A DNA stretch of 64,000 bases from contig NZ_CP139781.1 in the NCBI RefSeq assembly GCF_019679435.2, positions 2,914,001 to 2,978,000 on the forward strand, read 5' to 3'. The DNA is from Actomonas aquatica (GTDB lineage: Bacteria; Verrucomicrobiota; Verrucomicrobiia; Opitutales; Opitutaceae). The notes below the pieces were generated by a model, which worked only from the letters and a program-made list of their open reading frames with translations, had not been told where the DNA came from and ran no database searches. Below are positions 43,278 through 51,046 of this stretch, in pieces. Made by a program: the position numbers and the translations under genes. The stretch's first letter is position 1. Every line of letters starts with the position of its first letter.

Positions 43278-44765
43278 TCAGTATTTTTTGCCCACCACTG
43301 CGCCGGAGTCGTCTTTGAAGATGAGCAGATTCCGCCGTGCATCCACACCGTCAAAAACGATGCCGAGCGGCACATCGATCGTGTCACCTCGCCGCACCAA
43401 AATGCCGTTGATGAACGCGCGCGGGCTGTCGCCCTCACGCACCCCGCTCACGCGGGCTTCGCTCACCCAGGTAAGAAACTCCGGGCTGGGCTGCACCGCC
43501 TCGGGCGCTGCGGCCACCGGAGTGTCAGCAATCGTAACCCGGGGACGAGCGGCGGCCGCGTTCTCCACTGGCAGGTCGGCCGTCGGCTGCCCGGCCGTAG
43601 CGTCATCGAGAGCGGCGGTGAGCTCATCATGCGTCCCGGCGGCTTGTCGGGCGCGATCAATCAATTGTCCGGCCGTGGACCGCGGTCCCTCCGCCGGCGG
43701 CGTTGCCACCGTCTGCGTGGGGGCCGGAGTCGGAGTGGGCGCCGGAGTGGACGCCACCGGAGCCGGTTCCTCGGCCCCAAAAAACATCTGGTAACCCATC
43801 CAACCGCCGTAACCCAAGCCCGCCAAAACCAAGACCATGACCAGGATCACGCCCCCCTTGAACGCGAGACTTTGATCGAGCCGCTTGCGCGCCGGGGCCT
43901 CCTCGGTCGCCATCTCTGCAGCGGTGTTGGCCCCGCCTGCCATGGCCGGAGGCGGCGGGAACGAGGGCGAAGCGCTGGCGCCATCGCCCGCCATGCTCGG
44001 CGGCGGAGGCGGATAATCGGGCCCCGCGTCACCCGCCGGGGCAAAAGCGGGAGGAGGCGGCACAGGCGGGTTCGACGCAGCGCCGTCCGTCATCAAGAAG
44101 GGCGGCATGGTCGATGACGCGCCATCGAGATTGGACTCGATGGGTGTGACGTCTGGCAAAATCATCGGCGGCGCCGAGGGCGGCTTTGCCGACGGAGACG
44201 GCGGAGGCGTGGGCGAAGGCGGCAGCGGCGGCGGGGCATCGTCGGCCGGAGTCTCCGCCGGTTTATTGGCCCAGGAGAGTTTGAGCTTCGGCTTTTCCGG
44301 TTTGACCCGCGGCAAATCCACCGGCGGCAGCGAATCGGACACCGGAGGCAACGCGGCCTCGTCGGCAGTCTCGGGAGTCGGCTCTTCGGCGCTATCCGTC
44401 TTGAGGGAAAGGCGCGGTTTGGCACCGGACTTGGGCTCCGTGGGCGGGAGCGATGTTTTCGGCTCTTCCGCCGAGGCCGGTGCAGCCGATTCATCCTTGT
44501 CGAGCTTGAGCGACAGACGCGGTTTGGCGCGCTCCTTGGCGACCGGAGCTTCGGGGTTGGCGGGCGCGGCGGGATTGGCGGGCGTCGCTTCGCCGGTCGA
44601 CTGCGGGCGCAGCTTCAGCTTGGGCGACTCGGTGGTTTCGTCGGCTTTCGCAGCAGGCGACGGATCCGGCTTGGCGGTATCGGCCGGCGCCGAATCGGCC
44701 GCCGGTTTTTTCCTCGGTCGCAAACGCAGGGCTGGCGGCTCGGGCTCGTCGCTCATGCGCGCCAT
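43278..44765 (-). CDS. Membrane protein of unknown function, paralogue 2
   Basis: A 495-residue protein. The N-terminal 290 residues are Pro/Ala/Lys-rich with repeats of KLRLSLK type (RPRLSLKLDK, KPRLSLKTD). A TM segment (about 300-320, VILVMVLVLAGLGYGGWM) and a Pro/Thr linker follow. The last 65 residues (FLTWVSEARVSGVREG through SGAVVGKKY) align with those of paralogue 1; shared positions include VSGVR, PRAFI, LVR, DDSGAV and K(R/K)Y. The topology would put the disordered region in the cytoplasm and the conserved end in the periplasm, as in GspB-like assembly factors. ATG 44765 and ATG 44756 are both possible starts. Confidence 0.7.
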   Translation of the reverse strand: MARMSDEPEPPALRLRPRKKPAADSAPADTAKPDPSPAAKADETTESPKLKLRPQSTGEATPANPAAPANPEAPVAKERAKPRLSLKLDKDESAAPASAEEPKTSLPPTEPKSGAKPRLSLKTDSAEEPTPETADEAALPPVSDSLPPVDLPRVKPEKPKLKLSWANKPAETPADDAPPPLPPSPTPPPSPSAKPPSAPPMILPDVTPIESNLDGASSTMPPFLMTDGAASNPPVPPPPAFAPAGDAGPDYPPPPPSMAGDGASASPSFPPPPAMAGGANTAAEMATEEAPARKRLDQSLAFKGGVILVMVLVLAGLGYGGWMGYQMFFGAEEPAPVASTPAPTPTPAPTQTVATPPAEGPRSTAGQLIDRARQAAGTHDELTAALDDATAGQPTADLPVENAAAARPRVTIADTPVAAAPEAVQPSPEFLTWVSEARVSGVREGDSPRAFINGILVRRGDTIDVPLGIVFDGVDARRNLLIFKDDSGAVVGKKY

Positions 44766-44898
44766 CTCAAGGCAGACTGCCGAAGGGTTGCGATTAATTT
44801 TTTACGACCCTTGACCAGCACAGCTCCTCAAACCGTGAAGCCGTGCAACCGGTCGTCGGTTTGACGCTCGCCGGGCGGGCCCGAACCTTGCCGCACCG

Positions 44899-45873
44899 TT
44901 GTCCACCTCCGCCACCACCACCGCTGTAACTCGCTCCGCGCCTCCGCCTTCCTCTGGCGGAGGGCTCGCGGCGTTTGCCAGCTACTTTCTATGGGGCGTT
45001 CTGCCGATCTACTGGAAACAACTCGATGGACAGTCACCGCTGGAGCTCACGTTGCATCGTATGGTGTGGACGCTGGCGGCGGTGCTGCTCTTTCAGATCG
45101 TCCGCGGGCGGGCTCGTGAAGTGTGGGCGGCGTGGAGCGATCCGGCCAACCGCCGCGCCCACGCGCTGAACAGCGCCCTCCTCGCAGCCAATTGGGGCAT
45201 CTACGTCTGGGCCGTCGCCAACGACCACATCATCGAAGCGAGCCTCGGCTACTTTTTGGTGCCCCTCCTCAATGTGCTGCTCGGCCGGCTGGTCTTCACC
45301 GAAATCCTCACCCGCTGGCAGGGCCTCGCGGTCGGCCTGGCCGCCGGCGGCGTGCTGTGGCTGGTCGTGTTGGTGGGCACCGTGCCGTGGGTGGCGCTCG
45401 GGCTCGCCGGCTCGTGGGCCGGCTACGGATTGGTGCGCAAACGCTCACACGCCAGCGCGCTCAACGGCCTGCTGCTTGAAACCAGTTTCGCCACGCCGTT
45501 CGCGCTGGTCGGGCTGGGGTGGCTCGCCTTTCGCGGCGAGGCCATGATCCTCCACGCTGGCGCCACCACCCTCGGACTGACGCTCGGCACCGGCGTCATC
45601 AGCATGGTCCCGCTGGTGTTGTTTGGTTACGGGGCCAAGCGGCTGCGTTTCACCACACTCGGCCTGCTGCAATATGTCGCACCGACCTGCCAGTTTCTCA
45701 TCGGCTGGCTCATTTACCGCGAAGCGTTCTCGTGGGAACGCGCCGGCGCCTTCGCTCTCATCTGGCTCGGGCTGGCCTGCTATAGTTTTGATACGTGGCA
45801 GCGCAGTAGCGCCGCGCTTACTGCCCGGGCACCGAGCGCGGGATCACCTTCAGGAGTTCGACTTCAAAAATGA
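44899..45873 (+). CDS. rarD: RarD-type EamA permease
   Basis: A 324-residue membrane protein with about ten TM segments, two EamA repeats. The start of the conserved region (FASYFLWGVLPIYWKQLDGQSPLELTLHR) and GIYVWAVANDHIIEASLGYF are RarD hallmarks; members are linked to chloramphenicol sensitivity and unknown export. The start is TTG 44899; no ATG is available before the conserved region. The 3' end overlaps the convergent FKBP gene by 56 bp, and both reading frames look real there. Confidence 0.85.
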   Translation: MSTSATTTAVTRSAPPPSSGGGLAAFASYFLWGVLPIYWKQLDGQSPLELTLHRMVWTLAAVLLFQIVRGRAREVWAAWSDPANRRAHALNSALLAANWGIYVWAVANDHIIEASLGYFLVPLLNVLLGRLVFTEILTRWQGLAVGLAAGGVLWLVVLVGTVPWVALGLAGSWAGYGLVRKRSHASALNGLLLETSFATPFALVGLGWLAFRGEAMILHAGATTLGLTLGTGVISMVPLVLFGYGAKRLRFTTLGLLQYVAPTCQFLIGWLIYREAFSWERAGAFALIWLGLACYSFDTWQRSSAALTARAPSAGSPSGVRLQK

Positions 45874-46294
45874 GCGTGGCCATGCGCGGGATATCCGGCG
45901 AGCGACCGCGCGTGCCGTAGCCCAGTTCATAGGGCACGATGAGGGTGCGCTTCTCGCCCTCACGCATCATCAGCAAACCATACTCCCAACCGTCGATGAC
46001 CTGCCCGCGGTCGAGCTGGAAGGTGAACGGCTTTTCCGGATCGATCCGTTGGTCAAACATCGTGCCGTCGAGCAGCGTGCCCTTGTAGAGCACCTCCACG
46101 GTATCCCCACGCTCCGGCTTCGCACCGGTGCCGGGCTGCATCAGCACGGTGCGCAGACCGGTCGAGTTGACCTCGGCGTTGGGGTAACGCTCCTCCACGA
46201 TGATCAAGTCGCGCGGCGGCAGCTTCTCCCGCTGGGCCGAGGCGGCGGCAGTGGTCAGCAACAGGGTCACGAGCAGAAAGAGAAATCGACGCAT
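45818..46294 (-). CDS. Exported FKBP-type peptidyl-prolyl isomerase
   Basis: A 158-residue protein with signal peptide MRRFLFLLVTLLLTTAAASAQ. The FKBP core is complete: VEVLYKGTLLDGTMFDQ, FQLDRGQVIDGWEYGLLMM, REGEKRTLIVPYELGYG and IPRMATLIFEVELLKV. It should isomerise prolyl bonds during folding in the periplasm. The gene overlaps the 3' end of rarD by 56 bp, so its last 18 codons are also rarD sequence in the opposite direction. The start follows no Shine-Dalgarno. Confidence 0.9.
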   Translation of the reverse strand: MRRFLFLLVTLLLTTAAASAQREKLPPRDLIIVEERYPNAEVNSTGLRTVLMQPGTGAKPERGDTVEVLYKGTLLDGTMFDQRIDPEKPFTFQLDRGQVIDGWEYGLLMMREGEKRTLIVPYELGYGTRGRSPDIPRMATLIFEVELLKVIPRSVPGQ

Positions 46295-46350
46295 CTGCCG
46301 AAGCTAGGACAGGAAAGCCGACGGGCGGAAGCCCCATTTCCACCTCACGC

Positions 46351-46986
46351 TTACTTCGCCTCAGCTCGCACCGCCGGGTGCGCTGCCAGCAGCGCGAGCG
46401 CCGTTTCCAGCAAGCCCAGCCCCGGCTCGGTGCGATGCCAGGTCGACGCGCCCGATGGATGCGGCAGGGGCAGGAAGTCCGCCGCGTGCCCGCCGTAATT
46501 CAGCCGGTGCACCCGCCCGATCACATCAACCAGTGCCGGCACCTCAATGAACTGCTGGATCGCCAGCTTGCCTACCGGCAGCACCAACTGCGGTCGCAGC
46601 AGCGCAAACTCCGCCCGCAACCACCCCGCGCAGCGCTCGATTTCATCCGGCGCCGGCACCCGGTCGCCCCCACGAGGCCGTTTGCCCGGGAAACACCGAC
46701 ACACCGCCGCAAAATACACCCGGTCGCGCACGGTGTCCTCATCCCAACCGAGCGTTGTCTCGAACCACTTGAACAAGGTCTTACCCGCCGTCCACGCGAA
46801 GGGCCGTTGCAGTTTCGGTTCCTTGTCCCCCGGAGCCTGCCCCACCAACAGGATCCGCCCTGAAGTCGCACGCCCCACCACAGCCGGCCGGTGCATCGCC
46901 GGACACTGGGTGCAGGCCCGCAGGCGGGCGAGGTGCTGCTCGACCGCGGCCAAATCGGCGGGGAAAAACTCGGGGACGGCGTCCAT
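46351..46986 (-). CDS. Uracil-DNA glycosylase family protein (Fe-S type)
   Basis: A 211-residue protein of the family 4/5-like uracil-DNA glycosylase group. Motif 1 reads GQAPGDKE (instead of the more usual GEAPG) and motif 2 is HPSGAS (His176). Cys25, Cys28, Cys96 or Cys98, and Cys119 lie where an iron-sulfur cluster is bound in this group (CTQC, CRCF, ERC). It would remove uracil from deaminated DNA in base-excision repair, but the altered motif 1 and the QRPFAWTAGKTLFKW region mean that catalytic activity on uracil is not certain. It stands alone between FKBP and the RRM gene. Confidence 0.75.
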   Translation of the reverse strand: MDAVPEFFPADLAAVEQHLARLRACTQCPAMHRPAVVGRATSGRILLVGQAPGDKEPKLQRPFAWTAGKTLFKWFETTLGWDEDTVRDRVYFAAVCRCFPGKRPRGGDRVPAPDEIERCAGWLRAEFALLRPQLVLPVGKLAIQQFIEVPALVDVIGRVHRLNYGGHAADFLPLPHPSGASTWHRTEPGLGLLETALALLAAHPAVRAEAK

Positions 46987-47027
46987 CGCACCGCACGATG
47001 GGAGGCCGATCGCTGGGACGGGAGCAC

Positions 47028-47056
47028 AAAAAAGCGGAGCCCGGAAAGGGCTCCGC
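47028..47056 (-). terminator. Terminator of the RNA-binding protein gene
   Basis: Minus-strand stem GCGGAGCCC / GGGCTCCGC with a 5-nt loop and TTTTTT tract, 64 nt after the RRM gene stop. Confidence 0.85.
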
Positions 47057-47119
47057 CGAAAAGGAGTTGAAGGTCAGTCGGGGCGCACCAATGCGCCGAC
47101 CGGAGACCCGCAGCGCGGA

Positions 47120-47554
47120 TTAGTAACGGCTCTCGCTGTCACCGCGACGGTCGCCGCGATAACCACCACCGCCGCCACGACGGTCACCGTAGCCACCGCC
47201 ACCGCCACGGCGGTCACCGTAGCCACCGCCACCGCCACGGCGGTCACCACCGCCGAAGCCACCGCGGCCACCGCCACCGAAACCACCGCCACGCGGACGG
47301 TCTTCCTTCGGGCGGGCCTCGTTGACGGTCAGGGAGCGACCACCGAGGTCTTGGCCATTCATACCCTCAGCGGCCTTGGCGGCTTCTTCCGGGGTGCTCA
47401 TGGTGACGAACGCGAAGCCACGCGGGCGGCCGGTCATCTTGTCGAGGGCGACGTAAACGTCGGTCACGGAACCGTATTCAGAGAACGCATCGCGCAGCTC
47501 ATCTTCGGTGGTTTTGAAGGACATGTTGCCCACGTAGAGTTTTCCAGTGCTCAT
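47120..47554 (-). CDS. RRM RNA-binding protein with RGG tail
   Basis: A 144-residue protein. One RNA-recognition motif (residues 5-80) carries RNP2 KLYVGNMSF and RNP1 RGFAFVTM. The tail is Gly/Arg-rich with [10 protein letters not shown] repeats and ends DSESRY. Such glycine-rich RRM proteins in cyanobacteria and other bacteria are often induced by cold; here that is only inferred. ATG 47554 begins [10 protein letters not shown]; the open frame extends upstream without family similarity. A roughly 300-nt leader lies before it and a strong terminator follows. Confidence 0.9.
   Translation of the reverse strand: MSTGKLYVGNMSFKTTEDELRDAFSEYGSVTDVYVALDKMTGRPRGFAFVTMSTPEEAAKAAEGMNGQDLGGRSLTVNEARPKEDRPRGGGFGGGGRGGFGGGDRRGGGGGYGDRRGGGGGYGDRRGGGGGYRGDRRGDSESRY
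47181..47240. repeat. Tandem 30-nt repeat encoding the RGG tail
   Basis: Two exact 30-nt copies (47181-47210 and 47211-47240) with partial copies on both sides encode [10 protein letters not shown] units of the RRM protein. The tail length could vary between strains by repeat slippage. Confidence 0.8.
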
Positions 47555-47857
47555 GTTATTTGATGATTTTCGTAGATTCCCGTCTGCCTGCAGTCCGTTC
47601 CCGACCATCGGGTTTCAAATCATCACTAGAGCCTGTCTCCACCTGACGATCCACCAGTTCCTGTTGCCTAACGACTTTCCAACGAACGCGCCGAGCACAC
47701 GCCCGCGATTTGCAAACGCAACAACATTCGCAGAGGGGTAAATCCACCAAACAGCAGGGAAACTACGTAGTGCCCGCACGCATAAAGCGGGGTGATATCC
47801 CTATGTTTTCCACGAATCCAGATTGCATCGTTCCCGCTTTTCGCAATCGTTGCGGCC
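47555..47857. other. Intergenic stretch between divergent RRM and small-protein genes
   Basis: About 300 nt that should contain the promoter and 5' leader of the RRM gene on the minus strand and the promoter of the small plus-strand gene. I see no clear promoter, riboswitch or coding sequence. The frames open through it give Cys-rich, non-protein-like translations. Confidence 0.4.
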
Positions 47858-48160
47858 ATGAGTGAAACGGGTAAAAGCACCAGTGGTTTTCGAGTCCTGC
47901 AATTCACCTTGCAGCGCAACGCCGCCGGCCACCCGACCCAAAGCCGTCACGACTTGGGCCACTTCGAGGAGATCGTAGAGGCCTTCAACGCCGCCCGCCT
48001 CGCCGCCCTGCAGTCCTACACCCGCCGCCTGCGCACGCCCGACGGCAAGGCCGGCATCCTCCGCTTCATCGATACCGAATGGGGCTACGACATCCGTCGC
48101 GAGGGTCTGGTGGTCGAACGCTTCTGGGTTCACGACCGCGCCGCCGCCGTGCTCGTGTGA
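47858..48160 (+). CDS. Small hypothetical protein
   Basis: A 100-residue soluble protein starting MSETGKSTSGFRVLQFTLQRN. No family is recognised. It has a helical middle (LGHFEEIVEAFNAARLAALQSYTRR) and a C-terminal beta part (ILRFIDTEWGYDIRREGLVVERFWVHDR). No signal peptide, TM segment or Cys is present. It lies 111 nt before the LuxR-type regulator gene in the same direction, and a link with it is possible. The codon composition looks like the neighbouring genes, which supports a real gene. Confidence 0.55.
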   Translation: MSETGKSTSGFRVLQFTLQRNAAGHPTQSRHDLGHFEEIVEAFNAARLAALQSYTRRLRTPDGKAGILRFIDTEWGYDIRREGLVVERFWVHDRAAAVLV

Positions 48161-48200
48161 TCGCGGAAGAGCTGCGCCAGTAATTGGCAATTAGCTCATT

Positions 48201-48222
48201 CTGTTCGTTTTACGGCGAACAG
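48201..48222. promoter_or_regulatory. Inverted repeat upstream of the LuxR-type regulator
   Basis: CTGTTCG and CGAACAG are 8 nt apart, 50 nt before the regulator ATG. A 13-nt palindrome TAATTGGCAATTA lies just upstream (48181-48193). The first may be an operator or a weak terminator of the small gene before it. The half-site TGTTCG is shared with the palindromes near the TIR gene. Confidence 0.4.
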
Positions 48223-48271
48223 GACGGAACCTTGCTGTGATCGGCCACTCTTAAAGCATCTCCACTGCCCC

Positions 48272-48910
48272 ATGGCCCAGATAGCGATCGTAGAAGACCA
48301 ATCTCTCCTCCTCAATCTACTGCAGGACCTCTGTGAACGTGATTTTGGCCACGAGGTCGTGCTGACCGCGCAGAGCCAGGCTGAACTCTTCGACAAACTG
48401 CCCGCGCCCACCCCGCGCGTGATCCTGCTCGACCTCAATCTACCCGATTGCAGCGGGATCGATTTGGCCAAGAAGCTGCAGGAGTGCCTCCCCGGCTGCG
48501 GCATCATCGCGGTGTCCGGCGAGACCACGCCCTATATCCTGCACCAGGTGCTGGAGGCGCGCTTCCAAGGCTTCGTCGATAAAAACGCCGACCCACGTAA
48601 AATCGGCGAGGCAATCGACGCCGTGCTGTCCGGCCGCCCCTACTACACCGACTTCATTACCCAGGCCCGTCGCGACCTTTTCCGCGCCACCGACTCCTTT
48701 ACCAAGGTCCTCAGCAACACCGAAATGGCCCTGCTCCCGTTCTTCGGCCAAGGTTTGCACAACGAAGACATCGCCCGCGAGCGCGGTCTGAGCGCGGCCA
48801 CCGTGCAAACCCACCGCCGCAACATCATGGCCAAGCTCGGCCTGCATTCCTCGCTCGACCTGATGAACTACGCGATCAAATCGGGCTTCGTGATGGTGCG
48901 CGTCGGCTGA
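48272..48910 (+). CDS. LuxR/NarL-type response regulator
   Basis: A 212-residue regulator. The receiver domain has VEDQ at the start, phospho-Asp54 in VILLDLNLPDC, and VDKNADPRKIGEAIDAVLSG at the end. The C-terminal HTH reads LSNTEMALLPFFGQGLHNEDIARERGLSAATVQTHRRNIMAKLGL, with the TVQTHRRNI recognition helix. It should activate or repress genes after phosphorylation. It converges with two tandem sensor kinases whose cognate regulator is otherwise missing nearby, so it is their likely partner. Confidence 0.9.
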   Translation: MAQIAIVEDQSLLLNLLQDLCERDFGHEVVLTAQSQAELFDKLPAPTPRVILLDLNLPDCSGIDLAKKLQECLPGCGIIAVSGETTPYILHQVLEARFQGFVDKNADPRKIGEAIDAVLSGRPYYTDFITQARRDLFRATDSFTKVLSNTEMALLPFFGQGLHNEDIARERGLSAATVQTHRRNIMAKLGLHSSLDLMNYAIKSGFVMVRVG

Positions 48911-48934
48911 CCCGTCGCCGCCGCACGCGACCAG

Positions 48935-51046
48935 CTACCTCGCCCCGGTCTCCCCCCCCGCATCGGTGCCGGGCAAAAACAACAGGAACTTCGCCCCGTG
49001 CGGGTGATTGTGCTCATACCGCATGCTGCCGCCCGCCCGCGTCACCGCGTCCCACGCCTCGTAAAGGCCCAAACCACCGCCAGACGTCGCCGCGCGCGCC
49101 ACGAAGGGGTCGAACAAACGCATCTCTACTTTTCGGGGTAAACCAGGACCGGAATCGGAGACCGCAATCACGCCGTCCTGCCCCCTGCGGCGAACTTCAA
49201 ATTCGACCGCACGCCCCCCCATCGAAGCTGACCCGACGTCAGCCGTATCCGCCATTGCGCGGATCGCATTCCACCCCATATGAGCCAGCGCCTTTTCGAG
49301 GCGCCCCCGGTTCATCACGGTGCGCACGTCCGGATGCGCTATTGAAACCGTGAGGCTCACATGCGCCGCGCTCGCCTCCGGCGCCAGCTCCGCCACCACC
49401 GTGCGGACAACTTCCGTGAGCAAAATGCTCTCTTTGGGCCCCACGTCCTGCTTCTGCGCCAACTGAGTAAGTCGACGTGAAAATGCCCCCATTTCGTCCA
49501 GTTCGCGATTGATCTGCCTCAACCGCTCTTCCGCCACGTCAGCTGTCAGCGATCGATCCGCCAGACGGCGGGCCAACATCCGCACGGCCATCAAGTGCTG
49601 TTTAAAATCATGCCCGATCGAAGCCGCGAGCATTTGCAAAGCCTCCACCCGACCGAGCAGTCGCCCCCGGCGCCCCGCCTCCGCCGACTCTGCAGCGCCG
49701 CTGACCGCTTCCACCAATGCGACCAGATTGGAAACCTCCTGAGCGGAGAAAACTTCGCCGTTGGTTTTGGGCCCCAAGATCAACAGCACCGCCGGTCCCA
49801 CCCCATCGACCGACGATCGCACCGCCACCTCGCCGCCCAAACGCACCAACGTGCCCTTCGCCCCCTCCACCGCCGGGCGCTGCCACATTCGCGCCAACGC
49901 ATGACGGGTTATCCAACACTCCGACGATTCCAACACCTGCAGGAGCGGGTCATCCCAGCGCAGCGACACCTCCTGCCCCACCCAACGATCCCCCTGCCGC
50001 ACCAACAGGTGCCCCTCTCCCACCCGGGCCTCATCCTGCAACTCTTCCAAGAGCCAGTGATGGATCGAGGCCGCTCCGCTCTCCGTGACCTGCTTCGAGC
50101 TCAACCGCTGAATCACGCGCTGCACCGCGGCGAGTCGGCGCCGTTCTGCCGTGTGCCGGCGCCGCCACTCCAGTCCCGCCCAGACCAGCATTGCCGCCGC
50201 CACCGCGCTGGCTTGAGGCACCAAAGACGGCACGACCCAAGTTCCGACCCACTTAAAAACCACTCCCGCCGCCCCAATCGCGCCCGCGAGCCCCCCCAGA
50301 TAATAAAGCCCTGTCATCAGCACTGCCCGAGCGCGGAAGACCCTGCGCGTGAGCGTCGCAAAACCAAATACTCCGGCGATCGTAACCCCGATCACAGCAT
50401 TGCTCAGCACCATCGATCCCGTGGGGAGGTAATAGCGCAGAATTGTTCGAGCCCCCACCAACAGTAAAATCACGCCCCCTACCCCACAGATCAGATTCGC
50501 CACGTAACGCCAACTGCCGCGCAGCCGTAGCGTCGTCCGCAGCGTCGCGATGCCCAAGTGCAGCCCCCCCAATATCTGCAGCAGACCAAAAGGCACCCAC
50601 AGCATTCCCCGCAGCGGCCGAAGATAGGTCGACTCGTAAGGAATAACCCAAGGGCTGAAGGCCATTGCAAAAAACACCCCTCCCGTAACCCCATACCACC
50701 TCAGCTGGCGCAGGTGCGACCGCAAGGACCTCTCCGGCTCCACCAACGAGCGCAGAAGCAACAGGACCAAAACCCAGGCAATGCCCGGCCCCCCCATCGC
50801 CCCGCGAATGTAGATGCCCGCCGAGAGCGGATGCAGATACATCAGTCCGAGATCGAATTGCCAAAGCCCACACCATCCCAGGATCAGTCCCGCCGCCCAG
50901 TTGAAGCTCTGCCGCGGGTTCGATTTCACCAACACCATGGCCATAATCAGACACACCACGGCCACTCCAAAATACAGGGAAGACAGCGCCTTGGCGTCGT
51001 AATCGAGCGCACCGGGTAACAGCACTTTGGTCGCCGCCAGGATCAC
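48935..51046 (-). CDS. Multi-TM sensor histidine kinase with GHDFKQHL box, paralogue B
   Basis: A 703-residue kinase. The N-terminus (MILAATKVLLPGALDYDAK, then several TM segments to about 250) is a HisKA_7TM-like sensor. A GAF-like region with WQRPAVEGAKG follows, then the DHp helix with SIGHDFKQHLMAVRMLARRL, and the ATPase domain with GLPRKVEMRLFDPFVA and GGGLGLYEAWDAV. The H box is unusual: Asp-Phe-Lys-Gln after the His rather than Glu-x-[ST]-Pro. It starts at GTG 51046, overlapping the upstream stop as GTGA. It is probably co-translated with paralogue A and partnered by the LuxR-type regulator. Confidence 0.85.
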   Translation of the reverse strand: MILAATKVLLPGALDYDAKALSSLYFGVAVVCLIMAMVLVKSNPRQSFNWAAGLILGWCGLWQFDLGLMYLHPLSAGIYIRGAMGGPGIAWVLVLLLLRSLVEPERSLRSHLRQLRWYGVTGGVFFAMAFSPWVIPYESTYLRPLRGMLWVPFGLLQILGGLHLGIATLRTTLRLRGSWRYVANLICGVGGVILLLVGARTILRYYLPTGSMVLSNAVIGVTIAGVFGFATLTRRVFRARAVLMTGLYYLGGLAGAIGAAGVVFKWVGTWVVPSLVPQASAVAAAMLVWAGLEWRRRHTAERRRLAAVQRVIQRLSSKQVTESGAASIHHWLLEELQDEARVGEGHLLVRQGDRWVGQEVSLRWDDPLLQVLESSECWITRHALARMWQRPAVEGAKGTLVRLGGEVAVRSSVDGVGPAVLLILGPKTNGEVFSAQEVSNLVALVEAVSGAAESAEAGRRGRLLGRVEALQMLAASIGHDFKQHLMAVRMLARRLADRSLTADVAEERLRQINRELDEMGAFSRRLTQLAQKQDVGPKESILLTEVVRTVVAELAPEASAAHVSLTVSIAHPDVRTVMNRGRLEKALAHMGWNAIRAMADTADVGSASMGGRAVEFEVRRRGQDGVIAVSDSGPGLPRKVEMRLFDPFVARAATSGGGLGLYEAWDAVTRAGGSMRYEHNHPHGAKFLLFLPGTDAGGETGAR

